From Acetobacteraceae bacterium (lineage in GTDB: Bacteria > Pseudomonadota > Alphaproteobacteria > Acetobacterales > Acetobacteraceae), in assembly GCA_019750475.1 (NCBI GenBank), contig JAIEOO010000041.1:1-47445 (forward strand): a stretch of 47,445 bases of DNA. Reading direction: 5' to 3'. Below are positions 40,384-47,445 of the stretch, one piece after another (position 1 is the first letter of the stretch; each line of letters opens with the position of its first letter). The translations under genes were made by a program, and so were the position numbers. The notes beneath the pieces are model-generated. The model worked only from the letters and a program-made list of their open reading frames with translations. It had not been told where the DNA came from and did no database searches.

Positions 40384-41528
40384 CGGCCTGGCACATCGCG
40401 GGCGGCCAGGTGCTGCGCGACGCGTCGCTGGCCGCGGGCGACGTCGCCCTGGGCGGCGGCCGGATCGCCGGCGCGCCGCCGGCCGGGGCCGCCCTCTTCG
40501 ACGCCTCGGGCCTGCTCGTCCTGCCGGGGATCGTGGACATCCACGGCGACGCGCATGAGCGCGCGCAGGAGCCGCGGCCGGGCGTCGCCTTTCCGGTGCC
40601 GATGGCGCTCGCCGATTCGGCGCGGCAGTGCCTCTCGGCCGGGATCACCACCGCCTATCTCGGCGTCACCCTCTCCTGGGAGCCGGGGCTGCGCTCGATC
40701 GAGGCGTTCCGCGCCTGGCTCGCGGCGCTCGACCGGCGCCCCGCGGGGACCGACCTGCGCGTGCATCTGCGCTTCGAGGCCGACAATCTCGACGCGATGG
40801 ACGAGGCCTGCGCCGCCATCGCCGGGGGGCGCGTGCATCTGCTCGGCTTCAACGACCACACGCCGGGCATCCTGCGCCGCCTCGACGACGCGAAGCAGAT
40901 GGCGAAATACGCGGGCCGGGCGGGGATGCCCGCCGATGCCTTCCGCGATCTGGCGTTGCGGGTGGCGGCGCGGCGGGGCGACGTGCCGGCGGGACGGTCG
41001 CGCATGGCCGAGGCCGCGCGCCGCGCCGGCATCCCGATGCTCAGCCACGACGACGCGACGGTCGAGGATCGGCACGGCTTCCGCGCGCTCGGCGCCACGA
41101 TCTGCGAATTCCCCATGGCCGAGTCCGTCGCCGAGGAGGCGCGCGCCGCCGGCGAGCACGTGGTGATGGGGGCGCCCAACGTGGTGCGGGGCGGCAGCCA
41201 TCTCGGCTGGGCGAGCGCCGCGCCGCTGGCGGAGCGCGGCCTCGTGACCGTGCTCGCCTCGGACTATCACTGGCCGGCGCTGTTCGAGGCGCCCTTCCGC
41301 CTGGCCGACCGCGGCGTGCTGTCGCTGGCGCAGGCCTGGGCGCTGGTGTCCGCCAACCCGGCGGCCGCGCTCGGCCTCTCCGACCGGGGCGCGATCGCGG
41401 AGGGACGCCGCGGCGATCTCGTCCTTGCGGACCCGGCGGCGCGCGCGCCGGTCGCCGTCTTCGTGGCTGGGGAACTGGCCTGGCTCGCGCCCGGCGCCGC
41501 GTCGAGGCTCGCGGCCCAGGCGGCGTAA
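40380..41528 (+). CDS. second PhnM-type diphosphatase (paralogue)
   Basis: A 382-residue amidohydrolase homologous to PhnM: VDIHGDAHERAQEPRPGV (metal-site start), SHDDATVEDR, CEFPMAES, GAPNVVRGGSHLGW and LASDYHWPALF line up with the operon's phnM at 33898. The GDAxER opening differs from HTDNLE in the first copy, so the two belong to different PhnM subgroups. It is co-transcribed with phnF in the opposite direction to the operon. It may act on a different triphosphate or be a house-cleaning hydrolase. GTG start overlaps the phnF stop. Confidence 0.9.
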   Translation: MTAWHIAGGQVLRDASLAAGDVALGGGRIAGAPPAGAALFDASGLLVLPGIVDIHGDAHERAQEPRPGVAFPVPMALADSARQCLSAGITTAYLGVTLSWEPGLRSIEAFRAWLAALDRRPAGTDLRVHLRFEADNLDAMDEACAAIAGGRVHLLGFNDHTPGILRRLDDAKQMAKYAGRAGMPADAFRDLALRVAARRGDVPAGRSRMAEAARRAGIPMLSHDDATVEDRHGFRALGATICEFPMAESVAEEARAAGEHVVMGAPNVVRGGSHLGWASAAPLAERGLVTVLASDYHWPALFEAPFRLADRGVLSLAQAWALVSANPAAALGLSDRGAIAEGRRGDLVLADPAARAPVAVFVAGELAWLAPGAASRLAAQAA

Positions 41529-41803
41529 GGCGTCGTCCGCGCGAGGTGCCGGGTCAGGTCAGGCGCGCCGTCCGTCCACCAGACCGGGCCGCGCTCGCCG
41601 AGGGCGCGCTTCGCGCCATCCACCTCCGCCCGCGCGGCGCGAAGGGCGGCGGGATCGCCGGCGAAGCGGACCGCGCGCCGCGCCGCCATCAGGCGCCGCG
41701 TGAGGGCGTCGCGCTCCGCCGCCGGAAGGTCCGGGTTCGCGCGCCGCCAGAGGCGGCCGCGGACCAGGATGTAGCGTCCGTCGGGGGAGACGGGCGCGGT
41801 CAG
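41267..41803 (-). CDS. conserved small protein, apparent CTG start, antisense-overlapping phnM-type gene
   Basis: A 178-residue frame whose first ~90 residues look like a conserved alphaproteobacterial family: TAPVSPDGRYILVRGRLWRR, then KRALGERGPVWWTDGAPDLT and RTTPYAAW. No ATG, GTG or TTG lies at the expected start. CTG (41803) overlaps the upstream stop as CTGA, as other starts in this window do with NTGA, so I read CTG as the start. The last ~80 residues lie antisense to the phnM paralogue and look like shadow translation (Ser/Arg/Ala-rich), so the true product probably functions through its first ~95 residues. No function recognised. Confidence 0.6.
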   Translation of the reverse strand: MTAPVSPDGRYILVRGRLWRRANPDLPAAERDALTRRLMAARRAVRFAGDPAALRAARAEVDGAKRALGERGPVWWTDGAPDLTRHLARTTPYAAWAASLDAAPGASQASSPATKTATGARAAGSARTRSPRRPSAIAPRSERPSAAAGLADTSAQACASDSTPRSARRKGASNSAGQ

Positions 41804-41967
41804 TACATCCGCTCGATGAAGGCCATGCCGATCGAGGCGATGGCGCCCACGAGGAGGATGGGGATCAGGACGCTGCGCTCGCCGCGCCAGGCGTCGTGGA
41901 TGCGGTAGCCCTCCGAACGATGGGTCTCGGTCCGGTAGGTCCCGTCGGTGTGGATGGTGCTGCTCAT
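41800..41967 (-). CDS. small single-helix membrane protein
   Basis: A 55-residue protein: polar, His/Thr-rich first half (MSSTIHTDGTYRTETHRSEG), then one hydrophobic helix (VLIPILLVGAIASIGMAFI) ending RMY. One-TM topology, probably with the N-terminus in the cytoplasm. Its stop overlaps the CTG of the next gene, so the two are coupled. Start at 41967; the upstream frame is shadow. Function unknown. Confidence 0.7.
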   Translation of the reverse strand: MSSTIHTDGTYRTETHRSEGYRIHDAWRGERSVLIPILLVGAIASIGMAFIERMY

Positions 41968-42257
41968 GGCGCCGAAACGAATGGCGCGGCGCGTGGTTTC
42001 CGCCCCCGGCGGGCACCGCATCGCGGGGTCTTGCTCACCCTCCGCTTGCCCGCCTGCGTCTCTTCGCGACGCGGCCACGGCGCATGGCCGAGGCGCGGGG
42101 CGCTGCGGCGCGGTGGCGGGCCACGAGGGCGGCCCGGGGATTCGAGGCTCTTCGGGCCGCCGCGGCGGAGCCGTCCGTGACGCTGCCCCGCCGTCGCCTC
42201 TTGCCTCGCTGAGGCTTCCGGGAAAGCTTGCGCGGGAGAAGAGGAAGCGGCCTTCCC

Positions 42258-43475
42258 ATGCCTTCGCACCGGTTTCCCCACCTGTCGCGCCGCCTGGCGC
42301 TCGCCCTGCCGCTGGCCGGTGCCGCCTGCGCCCTGCCGGTGCGGGAGCCGCCGGTGCCGCGGACGCAGACCGCCGCCGCGACGGTCCTCGGCCTGCCGAA
42401 CGAGCGCTTCCTGCCGACGCGCGACGGCATCGCGGCGCTCGACCACGAATTCGCCGCGGCGATCGAGCGGCGGCGCGCGGCGCGCGGCGGCCGCATGTCG
42501 GAGCTCAACCTGCTCGCCGTGTCGGGCGGCGGCGAGAACGGGGCGTTCGGCGCCGGGCTGCTGACGGCCTGGACGGCGCGGGGCGACCGGCCGGCCTTCG
42601 ACCTCGTCACCGGCGTCTCGACCGGCGCGCTCACCGCGCCCTTCGCCTTCCTCGGGCCGGAGTGGGATCCCGGGCTGCGCGACGTCTACACCAACATCAC
42701 GCTGGCCGACGTCGCGGCGTCGCGCGGGTTGCTGGCGGCGCTGCTCGACGACGCGCTGGCCGACACCGCGCCGCTGTTCCGCACCATCTCGCGCCACCTG
42801 GACGAGCGCATGATGGAGGCGCTGGCGCGGGCCTATCGCGAGGGGCGCCTGCTCCTCATCGGCTCGACCAACCTCGACGCGCAGATCCCGGTGATCTGGA
42901 ACGTCGGCGCCATCGCCGCGAGCGGGCATCCCCGTGCCCTCGACACGATCCGCCGCGTGCTCCTCGCCTCGGCGGCGATCCCCGGCGCCTTTCCGCCGGT
43001 GCTGTTCGACGTCACCGTGGGCGGCCAGAGCCACCAGGAGCTGCACGTGGACGGCGGCGCCGTGGCGCAGGCCTTCCTCTACCCCTCCGCCGTCTCGGCC
43101 GACCGGCGCGAGCGCATCCGCCGGGGTCAGCCCGTGATGCCGATGCGCGCCTGGATCATCCGCAACGCGCGGCTCGATCCCGAATGGGCGGCGGTGGAGC
43201 GGCGCACCATGGGCGTCGCGGGCCGCGCCATCTCCACCATGATCGCGTCCTCCGGCCAGAACGACGTGCTCCGCATGTGGGTCCTCGCCCAGGCGGACCG
43301 CATGGACTACAACCTCGCCTTCATCGGAACCGACTTCGAGGTGCCCTACGAGAGGCCCTTCGACCAGGGCTACATGCGGGCGCTGTTCGCCTACGGCGAG
43401 CAGCGGATGCGGGCCGGGGGCGCCTGGGTGGACCGGCCGCCGGCGCTGGCGACGCCGGCTCTGCCCATCCGCTGA
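42258..43475 (+). CDS. patatin-like phospholipase, lipid-anchored or exported
   Basis: A 405-residue protein. GGGENGAFGAG (90-100) is the oxyanion hole, GVSTG (119-123) the nucleophile elbow with Ser121, and HVDGG (263-267) carries Asp265 of the Ser-Asp dyad. The N-terminus is a signal with a possible lipobox ending AAC24, so it is exported and may be lipid-anchored. Length fits the bacterial patatin group. The start is the ATG at 42258 because the longer frame is Arg-rich. It is convergent with the SLC13 gene, 6 bp away. Substrate unknown. Confidence 0.88.
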   Translation: MPSHRFPHLSRRLALALPLAGAACALPVREPPVPRTQTAAATVLGLPNERFLPTRDGIAALDHEFAAAIERRRAARGGRMSELNLLAVSGGGENGAFGAGLLTAWTARGDRPAFDLVTGVSTGALTAPFAFLGPEWDPGLRDVYTNITLADVAASRGLLAALLDDALADTAPLFRTISRHLDERMMEALARAYREGRLLLIGSTNLDAQIPVIWNVGAIAASGHPRALDTIRRVLLASAAIPGAFPPVLFDVTVGGQSHQELHVDGGAVAQAFLYPSAVSADRRERIRRGQPVMPMRAWIIRNARLDPEWAAVERRTMGVAGRAISTMIASSGQNDVLRMWVLAQADRMDYNLAFIGTDFEVPYERPFDQGYMRALFAYGEQRMRAGGAWVDRPPALATPALPIR

Positions 43476-43481
43476 GCGGGA

Positions 43482-45251
43482 TCACCGGAGCGGCCAGACG
43501 AGCGGGATGACCAGCACGGCGGTGACCGCCACGATGACCGACAGCGGCAGGCCGAGCCGGGCGTAGTCCCCGAAGCGGTAGCCGCCCGGTCCCATCACCA
43601 GCGTGTTGCACTGGTGGCCGATCGGCGTGAGGAAGTCGCAGGCGCAGCCGACGGCGACGGCCATGAGCAGCGGATCTGGCTTGATGCCGAGCTGCGACGC
43701 GAGCTGCGCCGCGACCGGCGCCATGATGAGCGCCGTCGCCGCGTTGTTGAGGAAGGGCGTCAGCGCCATCGCCGCGAGCAGCACGACGGCGAGCGCCCCG
43801 ACCGCCGGCAGCCATCCCGCCACGACGGCGAGGCCCGACGCGATCAGGGCGGCGCCGCCCGTTGCGGAGACGGCGTCGCTGATCGGGATGAGGCAGGCGA
43901 GCAGGACGAGGATCGGCAGATCCACCGCCTCATAGGCCTCGCGCAGGGTCAGGACGCCGAGCAGCACGGTCAGCACCGCCGCGGCGAAGAAGGCGACCGC
44001 GACGGGGACGAGGCCGCTCGCCACCGCGGCCATGGCGATGGCGAGCAGCCCGACCGGCAGGTAGTCGAGCCGCCGCCGGCCGAGCTCGGTCCGGCGTTCG
44101 AGGAGCGGCAGGCAGCCCAGGTCGCGCAGCGTCTCCGGCAGCGATTCCGCCGCGCCTTCCAGCAGCAGCACGTCGCCCACGCGGAGCCGCAGGTCGCGCA
44201 GCCGCGCCTCCACCGCCTCGCCGCGGCGGGAGACGGCGAGCAGGTTGACCCCGTGCGCGTCCCGCAGGCGCAGGTTGCGCGGCGTCTGTCCGGCGAGGGG
44301 CGAGCCGGGCACGATGACCGCCTCGATCAGCCCGACCGCCTCCGCCGGAAGCGCCCCGACGGCGCCCTTGCCCGCGTGGCTCAGGGTCACGCGGGCCTCG
44401 GTCACGAGGGCGCGCATCGCCTCCGGGTCGCCGCGCAGCACCAGCACGTCGCCCGCGAACAGCGGCCAGTGGCCGGCCGGGATGTAGCGGCGGCCGCCCT
44501 CCCGGATGATGGCGGCGACGCCGACATCGCCTTCGCCCTCCGCCTCCAGCGCGGCGACGCTGCGCCCGACGAAGGGCGATCCAGCCGGCAGGCGGGCCTC
44601 GGCCAGGTAGGGGGCGGGGGCGGGGCTCGCGGCGGCCCGGCGCCCCACGCCGGCGAGGAGCCGCCAGCCGAAGGCGAGGAAGAACAGGCTCGCGGCCGCG
44701 ATGGCGAGGCCCACGGGCGCGAAGTCGAACATGCCGAAGGGCGTGCCCGTCATGTCCTCCCGCACGCGGGCGACGAGGATGTTGGGGGAGGTGCCGACCA
44801 TGGTGACGAGGCCGCCCACCAGCGAGCCGAAGGACATGGGCATCAGCAGCGCCGAGACCGGCGTTCCGGTGCGGCGGGAGACCTGGATCGCGATCGGCAG
44901 GAAGATGGCGAGCGCGCCGATGTTCTTCATCAGCGCCGAGAGCAGCGTGACGGCGCCGGTGAGGACGACCACTTGGGCCGCGGCGCCCTGCATCCGCGGC
45001 TCGAGCGCGCGGATCAGCCGCCGCAGCAGCGCCGAGCGGGCGATGCCCGCGCTGACCACGAGGACGGAGGCGACGATGATGACGACCGGATCGCCGAAGC
45101 CCGAGAAGGCCTGGCCGGCCGGCACGATGCCCGCGGCGAGAGCGGCGAGCAGCCCGAGCAGGGCGACGAGGTCGTAGCGCAGGCGATCCCAGACGAAGAG
45201 CGCCATCATGCCGGCCAGGATGGCGAAGGTCAGGGTTTGGGGAAGGGTCAT
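43482..45251 (-). CDS. SLC13/DASS-type transporter with two TrkA_C-like domains
   Basis: A 589-residue membrane protein. Transmembrane segments occupy ~1-195 and ~390-589, with SNT-type motifs GTSPNILVA and LTPIGHQCNTLVMGPGGY near the two halves of the transport core. Between them, ~205-390, lie two cytoplasmic TrkA_C (RCK_C)-like regulatory domains (PVPAGSPFVGRSVAALE; GSPLAGQTPRNLRLRDAHGV), as in the SLC13 proteins that move sulfate or dicarboxylates. ATG at 45251 starts the first helix; longer frames are noise. Substrate not decidable from sequence. Confidence 0.9.
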   Translation of the reverse strand: MTLPQTLTFAILAGMMALFVWDRLRYDLVALLGLLAALAAGIVPAGQAFSGFGDPVVIIVASVLVVSAGIARSALLRRLIRALEPRMQGAAAQVVVLTGAVTLLSALMKNIGALAIFLPIAIQVSRRTGTPVSALLMPMSFGSLVGGLVTMVGTSPNILVARVREDMTGTPFGMFDFAPVGLAIAAASLFFLAFGWRLLAGVGRRAAASPAPAPYLAEARLPAGSPFVGRSVAALEAEGEGDVGVAAIIREGGRRYIPAGHWPLFAGDVLVLRGDPEAMRALVTEARVTLSHAGKGAVGALPAEAVGLIEAVIVPGSPLAGQTPRNLRLRDAHGVNLLAVSRRGEAVEARLRDLRLRVGDVLLLEGAAESLPETLRDLGCLPLLERRTELGRRRLDYLPVGLLAIAMAAVASGLVPVAVAFFAAAVLTVLLGVLTLREAYEAVDLPILVLLACLIPISDAVSATGGAALIASGLAVVAGWLPAVGALAVVLLAAMALTPFLNNAATALIMAPVAAQLASQLGIKPDPLLMAVAVGCACDFLTPIGHQCNTLVMGPGGYRFGDYARLGLPLSVIVAVTAVLVIPLVWPLR

Positions 45252-45329
45252 GCGCCGTGGCCTCCGCGACGAGGCCACAACGCGGGGAGCGGGTGGCGAA
45301 ACCGGCGCGCGTGGCGCAGGTCGCTCCGC

Positions 45330-45473
45330 TCAGAACTTCAGGCCGGCGAGCCAGAAGAGGAAGAGCATGAAGGTGAGCCACCCCGCGCCGTGCAGGAGGT
45401 ACGTGGTGAGCGACATCGGCGGCTCGTCCCGGTTGCGGCGGCGGGCGGCGACGGTGGCGGTGGCGTTGGACAT
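45330..45473 (-). CDS. 47-residue membrane protein
   Basis: A small gene with a clear Shine-Dalgarno: GAGGAG 8 bp before the ATG at 45473. MSNATATVAARRRNRDEPPM is basic and polar; SLTTYLLHGAGWLTFMLFLF and following residues form one transmembrane helix. Length and pattern fit small membrane proteins of unknown role. It lies between the transporter and the secreted protein on the same strand. Confidence 0.7.
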   Translation of the reverse strand: MSNATATVAARRRNRDEPPMSLTTYLLHGAGWLTFMLFLFWLAGLKF

Positions 45474-45691
45474 GGGGAGGGCTCCTCGGCGGGGGTGATT
45501 CCCGGCCCGGCGGTCACCCGGGCGGTGGCGCCTTCATGCCGCCGGGCCGCCCGGCTGAATGTGCGAAAAAGCACCGAGGGCTCGCGGCGGGCGGCTGGCG
45601 CGCGCCAGCCCGCATCGGCGCGGCGGGAGCGCGGGCCGCGAAACGCCCTCGCAGGGGCGCGGTCCCGGGCGCGCTTCTCGCCTCGGCTCGT

Positions 45692-45733
45692 CGCGGCCTC
45701 GCCCTGACCGATCCCGGTCAGGGCGGGGCCGCG
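45692..45733 (-). terminator. 18-bp hairpin terminator immediately after the secreted-protein stop
   Basis: 45692-45709 pairs with 45716-45733 over an 18-bp stem (17 Watson-Crick pairs, one G-U) with a 6-nt loop. On the minus strand it begins directly after the TAG stop of the gene at 45734. No T run. Such stems act as terminators or 3' mRNA stabilisers in high-GC bacteria. Confidence 0.65.
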
Positions 45734-46153
45734 CTAGAATGTCCGGCAGTTCTGAAGGCGGACCGTCGGCCGTCCGGACGAGCCCGCGTCGTCGGGCACG
45801 TAGGCGATCGTGAGGGGGCTGAAGCTGGCATTCATCGTGCTCGCGACGAGGTAGCCCTGACTCTGGCCCGGGGTGAGCCGCTTCAAGCCCGGGGTCAACG
45901 GTGGATGGGTCTGCACGTCTGCCGGGAAGCCGGAGTGCACCATGTCGAAGACGAGGTTCGTGTTCCCCTGGTTCCGGAGCCAGACGTAGAAGTAGCGCGT
46001 TCCCGGCACGCCGCCCGGTGAACCCGCCGTCGCGACCTGGGTCCCGGTGGAGACGGGGACGAGGCGCCCCGCGCATGGAAACGTCTGCTGCGCGGCCGCC
46101 GGGACGGCCGGCAGGATCGTGGCGATCAGGAGAAGGGTGAGGCGGTCTGTCAT
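45734..46153 (-). CDS. secreted protein of unknown function
   Basis: A 139-residue protein. MTDRLTLLLIATILPAVPAA is a signal peptide, cleaved near AAAQQ. The mature part is beta-rich with two cysteines (FPCAGRLVPV near the start and LQNCRTF at the end) that could form a disulphide. The stretch RYFYVWLRNQGNTNLVFDMV is conserved-looking, but I know no family. Start at 46153; upstream frame is noise. Followed by a long hairpin. Confidence 0.75.
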   Translation of the reverse strand: MTDRLTLLLIATILPAVPAAAQQTFPCAGRLVPVSTGTQVATAGSPGGVPGTRYFYVWLRNQGNTNLVFDMVHSGFPADVQTHPPLTPGLKRLTPGQSQGYLVASTMNASFSPLTIAYVPDDAGSSGRPTVRLQNCRTF

Positions 46154-46603
46154 GGCGTCCCCGTCGGCTCGTCGCAGGATACGTGCGCAACGATCTGGCG
46201 CCGAGCGCGGCCGGCCGATGCCGGCGGTAGGCCGCATCGATGGCCGCGCCGCCGATGGCCCGGGACAGGGGCGGCGGCGGGCGGCGCGCGTCCTGGTGCG
46301 GATCGCCCGGCCGCCGCCTGGCGCTGTGGGTCACGGTGAAGACCAGCCAAGGCCGGGAGGGTGGTGGCCTGGCCTCGGAGCCCGGGCAGCCGCGGCGTCC
46401 GGCGCTGCCGGGCGGCCCCTGGCGCGTGGACATCCCCGCCGCCGAGGCCCGCCTTCCGGGCCGACGGGTTCGGAGCGGCATGACGCCCGGAGGGCGAAGG
46501 CCATGCCGGCACGCCCAGGGCGTGGCCACGACGGCGCTGTTTGTGAGCGGGTCCGCGGGTTGTCAGGCTAATCGCCCGGAAACCCGAACTGTTCCGAGGA
46601 TGA
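46154..46603. other. gene-free stretch
   Basis: 450 bp between the secreted protein and the tRNA-Asn gene. Extended frames here run through the tRNA and have Gly/Arg/Pro-rich, non-conserved translation. I see no convincing gene or regulatory motif, apart from presumed promoters. Confidence 0.5.
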
Positions 46604-46678
46604 TGGCTCCGGCGGTTGGATTCGAACCAACGACCAACGGATTAACAGTCCGCTGCGCTACCGCTGCGCCACGCCGGA
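46604..46678 (-). tRNA. tRNA-Asn (anticodon GTT)
   Basis: On the minus strand: acceptor TCCGGCG / CGCCGGA with discriminator G and encoded CCA (46604-46606), D arm GCGC-AGCGGTA-GCGC, anticodon arm GCGGA-CTGTTAA-TCCGT (anticodon GTT), T arm GTTGG-TTCGAAT-CCAAC. All stems pair. Confidence 0.95.
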
Positions 46679-47024
46679 TCACTGCGGAGCCGGGCTTATA
46701 GTCGCTTGCCTCGCAGCGCACAACCGCCCGCCCGAAACCCACGGGAAACCGCTCCTTTCCAACATTCGGCACCAGCGCAGCGGCGGCCCGAATCGGGCGC
46801 GGCGGGGGAAGGGCGCGCGGACGCCCGCGGTGCGAGGCGCGCCGCGCCGCCATCCACGCAGGTCAGTTTCCGTGGTCGTGCCGCAAGCGCCCCCCGATGG
46901 AGGGACATGTGGGGAACATGCCGCGGGGCGGGTCATCCCGCCGCTCCCCCGCCCGCGACGGGGCTGGCCGGTCGTGTCCCTGATGATGGTGTAGGAGCGT
47001 TGGCTCCTGCGGGTTGGCCGCTGG
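46679..47024. other. gene-free stretch between tRNA-Asn and transposase fragment
   Basis: 346 bp without a supported gene. The GTGTCCCTGATGATGGTGTA segment near 46975-46994 could be an IS256-type terminal repeat just downstream of the transposase stop, but the partner end is outside the window. Confidence 0.4.
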
Positions 47025-47445
47025 TCAGGCTGGCACGGCGGACAGCCTGGCGGGGCCAGTGTCGCTGACGGCGCTGATGCCTTCCAGTGTCATGTAGCGC
47101 GCCCGCTGGGTGGCCCATTCGTCCGACTGCTCCAGCAGCAGCGCGCCCACCAGCCGCACGACCGCGGTCTCGTTCGGGAATATGCCGACCGTGTTGGTGC
47201 GGCGCTTGATCTCGCCGTTCAGCCGCTCGATGGGGTTGGTGCTGTGCAGCTTCGCGCGGTGGACGGCCGGGAACGTCATGTAGGCCAGGACGTCCTCCTC
47301 GGCCGCGTCCATGAGGGTGGCGAGCTTCGGCACCTTGGGGCGGAGCTGGTCGGTGGAGTTGACCCGGTTTCGCGTTGGGGTGGACGGCCCCGCGGCATCT
47401 GATGTGCCAAGGTTCGGGTCGTTGCACTCGAACGATGGAGCCGTC
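47025..47445 (-). pseudogene. IS256-family transposase, C-terminal part (truncated or disrupted)
   Basis: The last ~110 residues are a clear IS256 (mutator-type) transposase C-terminus: DQLRPKVPKLATLMDAAEED, then AKLHSTNPIERLNGEIKRRT, and IFPNETAVVRLVGALLLEQSDEW. The frame stays open to the window edge, but the residues encoded upstream of 47350 (FECNDPNLGTSDAAGPSTPT) do not look like the rest of the transposase, suggesting truncation by another insertion near 47345-47350. Whether the remainder exists outside the window cannot be seen. Confidence 0.75.

Noticed and set aside
43614-45707. A 697-codon open frame on the plus strand
   Set aside because: Antisense to the SLC13 gene; Arg/His/Gly-rich composition typical of shadow frames in GC-rich DNA.
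46240-46853. Frames on both strands with VGFEPTTNGL and NPLVVGSNPTAGA
   Set aside because: Translations through the tRNA-Asn gene; the same type of artefact.
46933-47427. A 164-codon minus-strand frame over the transposase fragment
   Set aside because: Out of frame with the IS256 transposase, His/Arg/Pro-rich; a shadow.

Overview
The window is very GC-rich DNA. Gene order and protein style (bc1 complex operon with fused Rieske/cytochrome b/c1 order, Bug-type solute-binding protein, GWxxDP-type glycosyltransferase tail, C-P lyase cluster) suggest an alphaproteobacterium of the Acetobacteraceae, close to Roseomonas. This is inferred from style, not from a marker gene. Nothing looks eukaryotic, and no CRISPR array is present.

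Layout. (1) 1-13.7 kb is chromosomal: the end of a thiamine-diphosphate enzyme gene overlapped by a GntR/UTRA regulator, a small secreted protein, a tyrosine/dual-specificity phosphatase, a lipoprotein and a Bug/TctC binding protein. Next comes a convergent pair: an unusual fusion of a CMP-sialate-synthetase-like cytidylyltransferase to an RraA/class II pyruvate-aldolase-like domain, and a protein with the landmarks of GT42 (Cst-type) sialyltransferases plus a C-terminal GWxxDP domain. After these come hemF, petABC (ubiquinol:cytochrome c reductase), mtnP, a 2-keto-4-pentenoate hydratase-like gene and rlmB.

(2) 13.8-32.2 kb is an 18.36-kb integrated element. It lies between an intact tRNA-Thr(TGT) gene and a 46-bp direct copy of that gene's 3' part. 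A tyrosine integrase sits at the right end. A long leftward block of tightly overlapping genes includes an AlpA-like HTH protein, a second HTH protein, a TOPRIM primase-like protein and a DUF927 helicase-like protein, with a Nu1-like small terminase beyond it. A rightward block starts with a stand-alone Cas2-like protein and a two-helix membrane/coiled-coil protein, followed by two paralogous small proteins. A second leftward block encodes a scaffold/protease-tail-like protein, a Mu gp44-like baseplate hub and a tape-measure-like protein. I see no large terminase, portal, major capsid, sheath or lysis gene, so it looks like a phage satellite (PICI-like) or a decayed prophage. Matching short repeats lie just inside both ends.

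(3) 32.2-41.5 kb: an EF-hand lipoprotein, then a carbon-phosphorus lyase cluster. phnGHIJKLM and a 2H-phosphoesterase-like DUF1045 gene run left; phnF and a second phnM-type gene run right. The divergent promoter region carries a TGTCTAGACA palindrome directly against the phnG start. phnN and phnCDE are not in the window.

(4) 41.3-47.4 kb: two small overlapping conserved genes (one apparently starting at CTG), a patatin-like lipase, an SLC13-type transporter with cytoplasmic TrkA_C-like domains, a 47-residue membrane protein, a secreted protein followed by a long hairpin, tRNA-Asn(GTT), and the C-terminal part of an IS256-family transposase running to the window edge.
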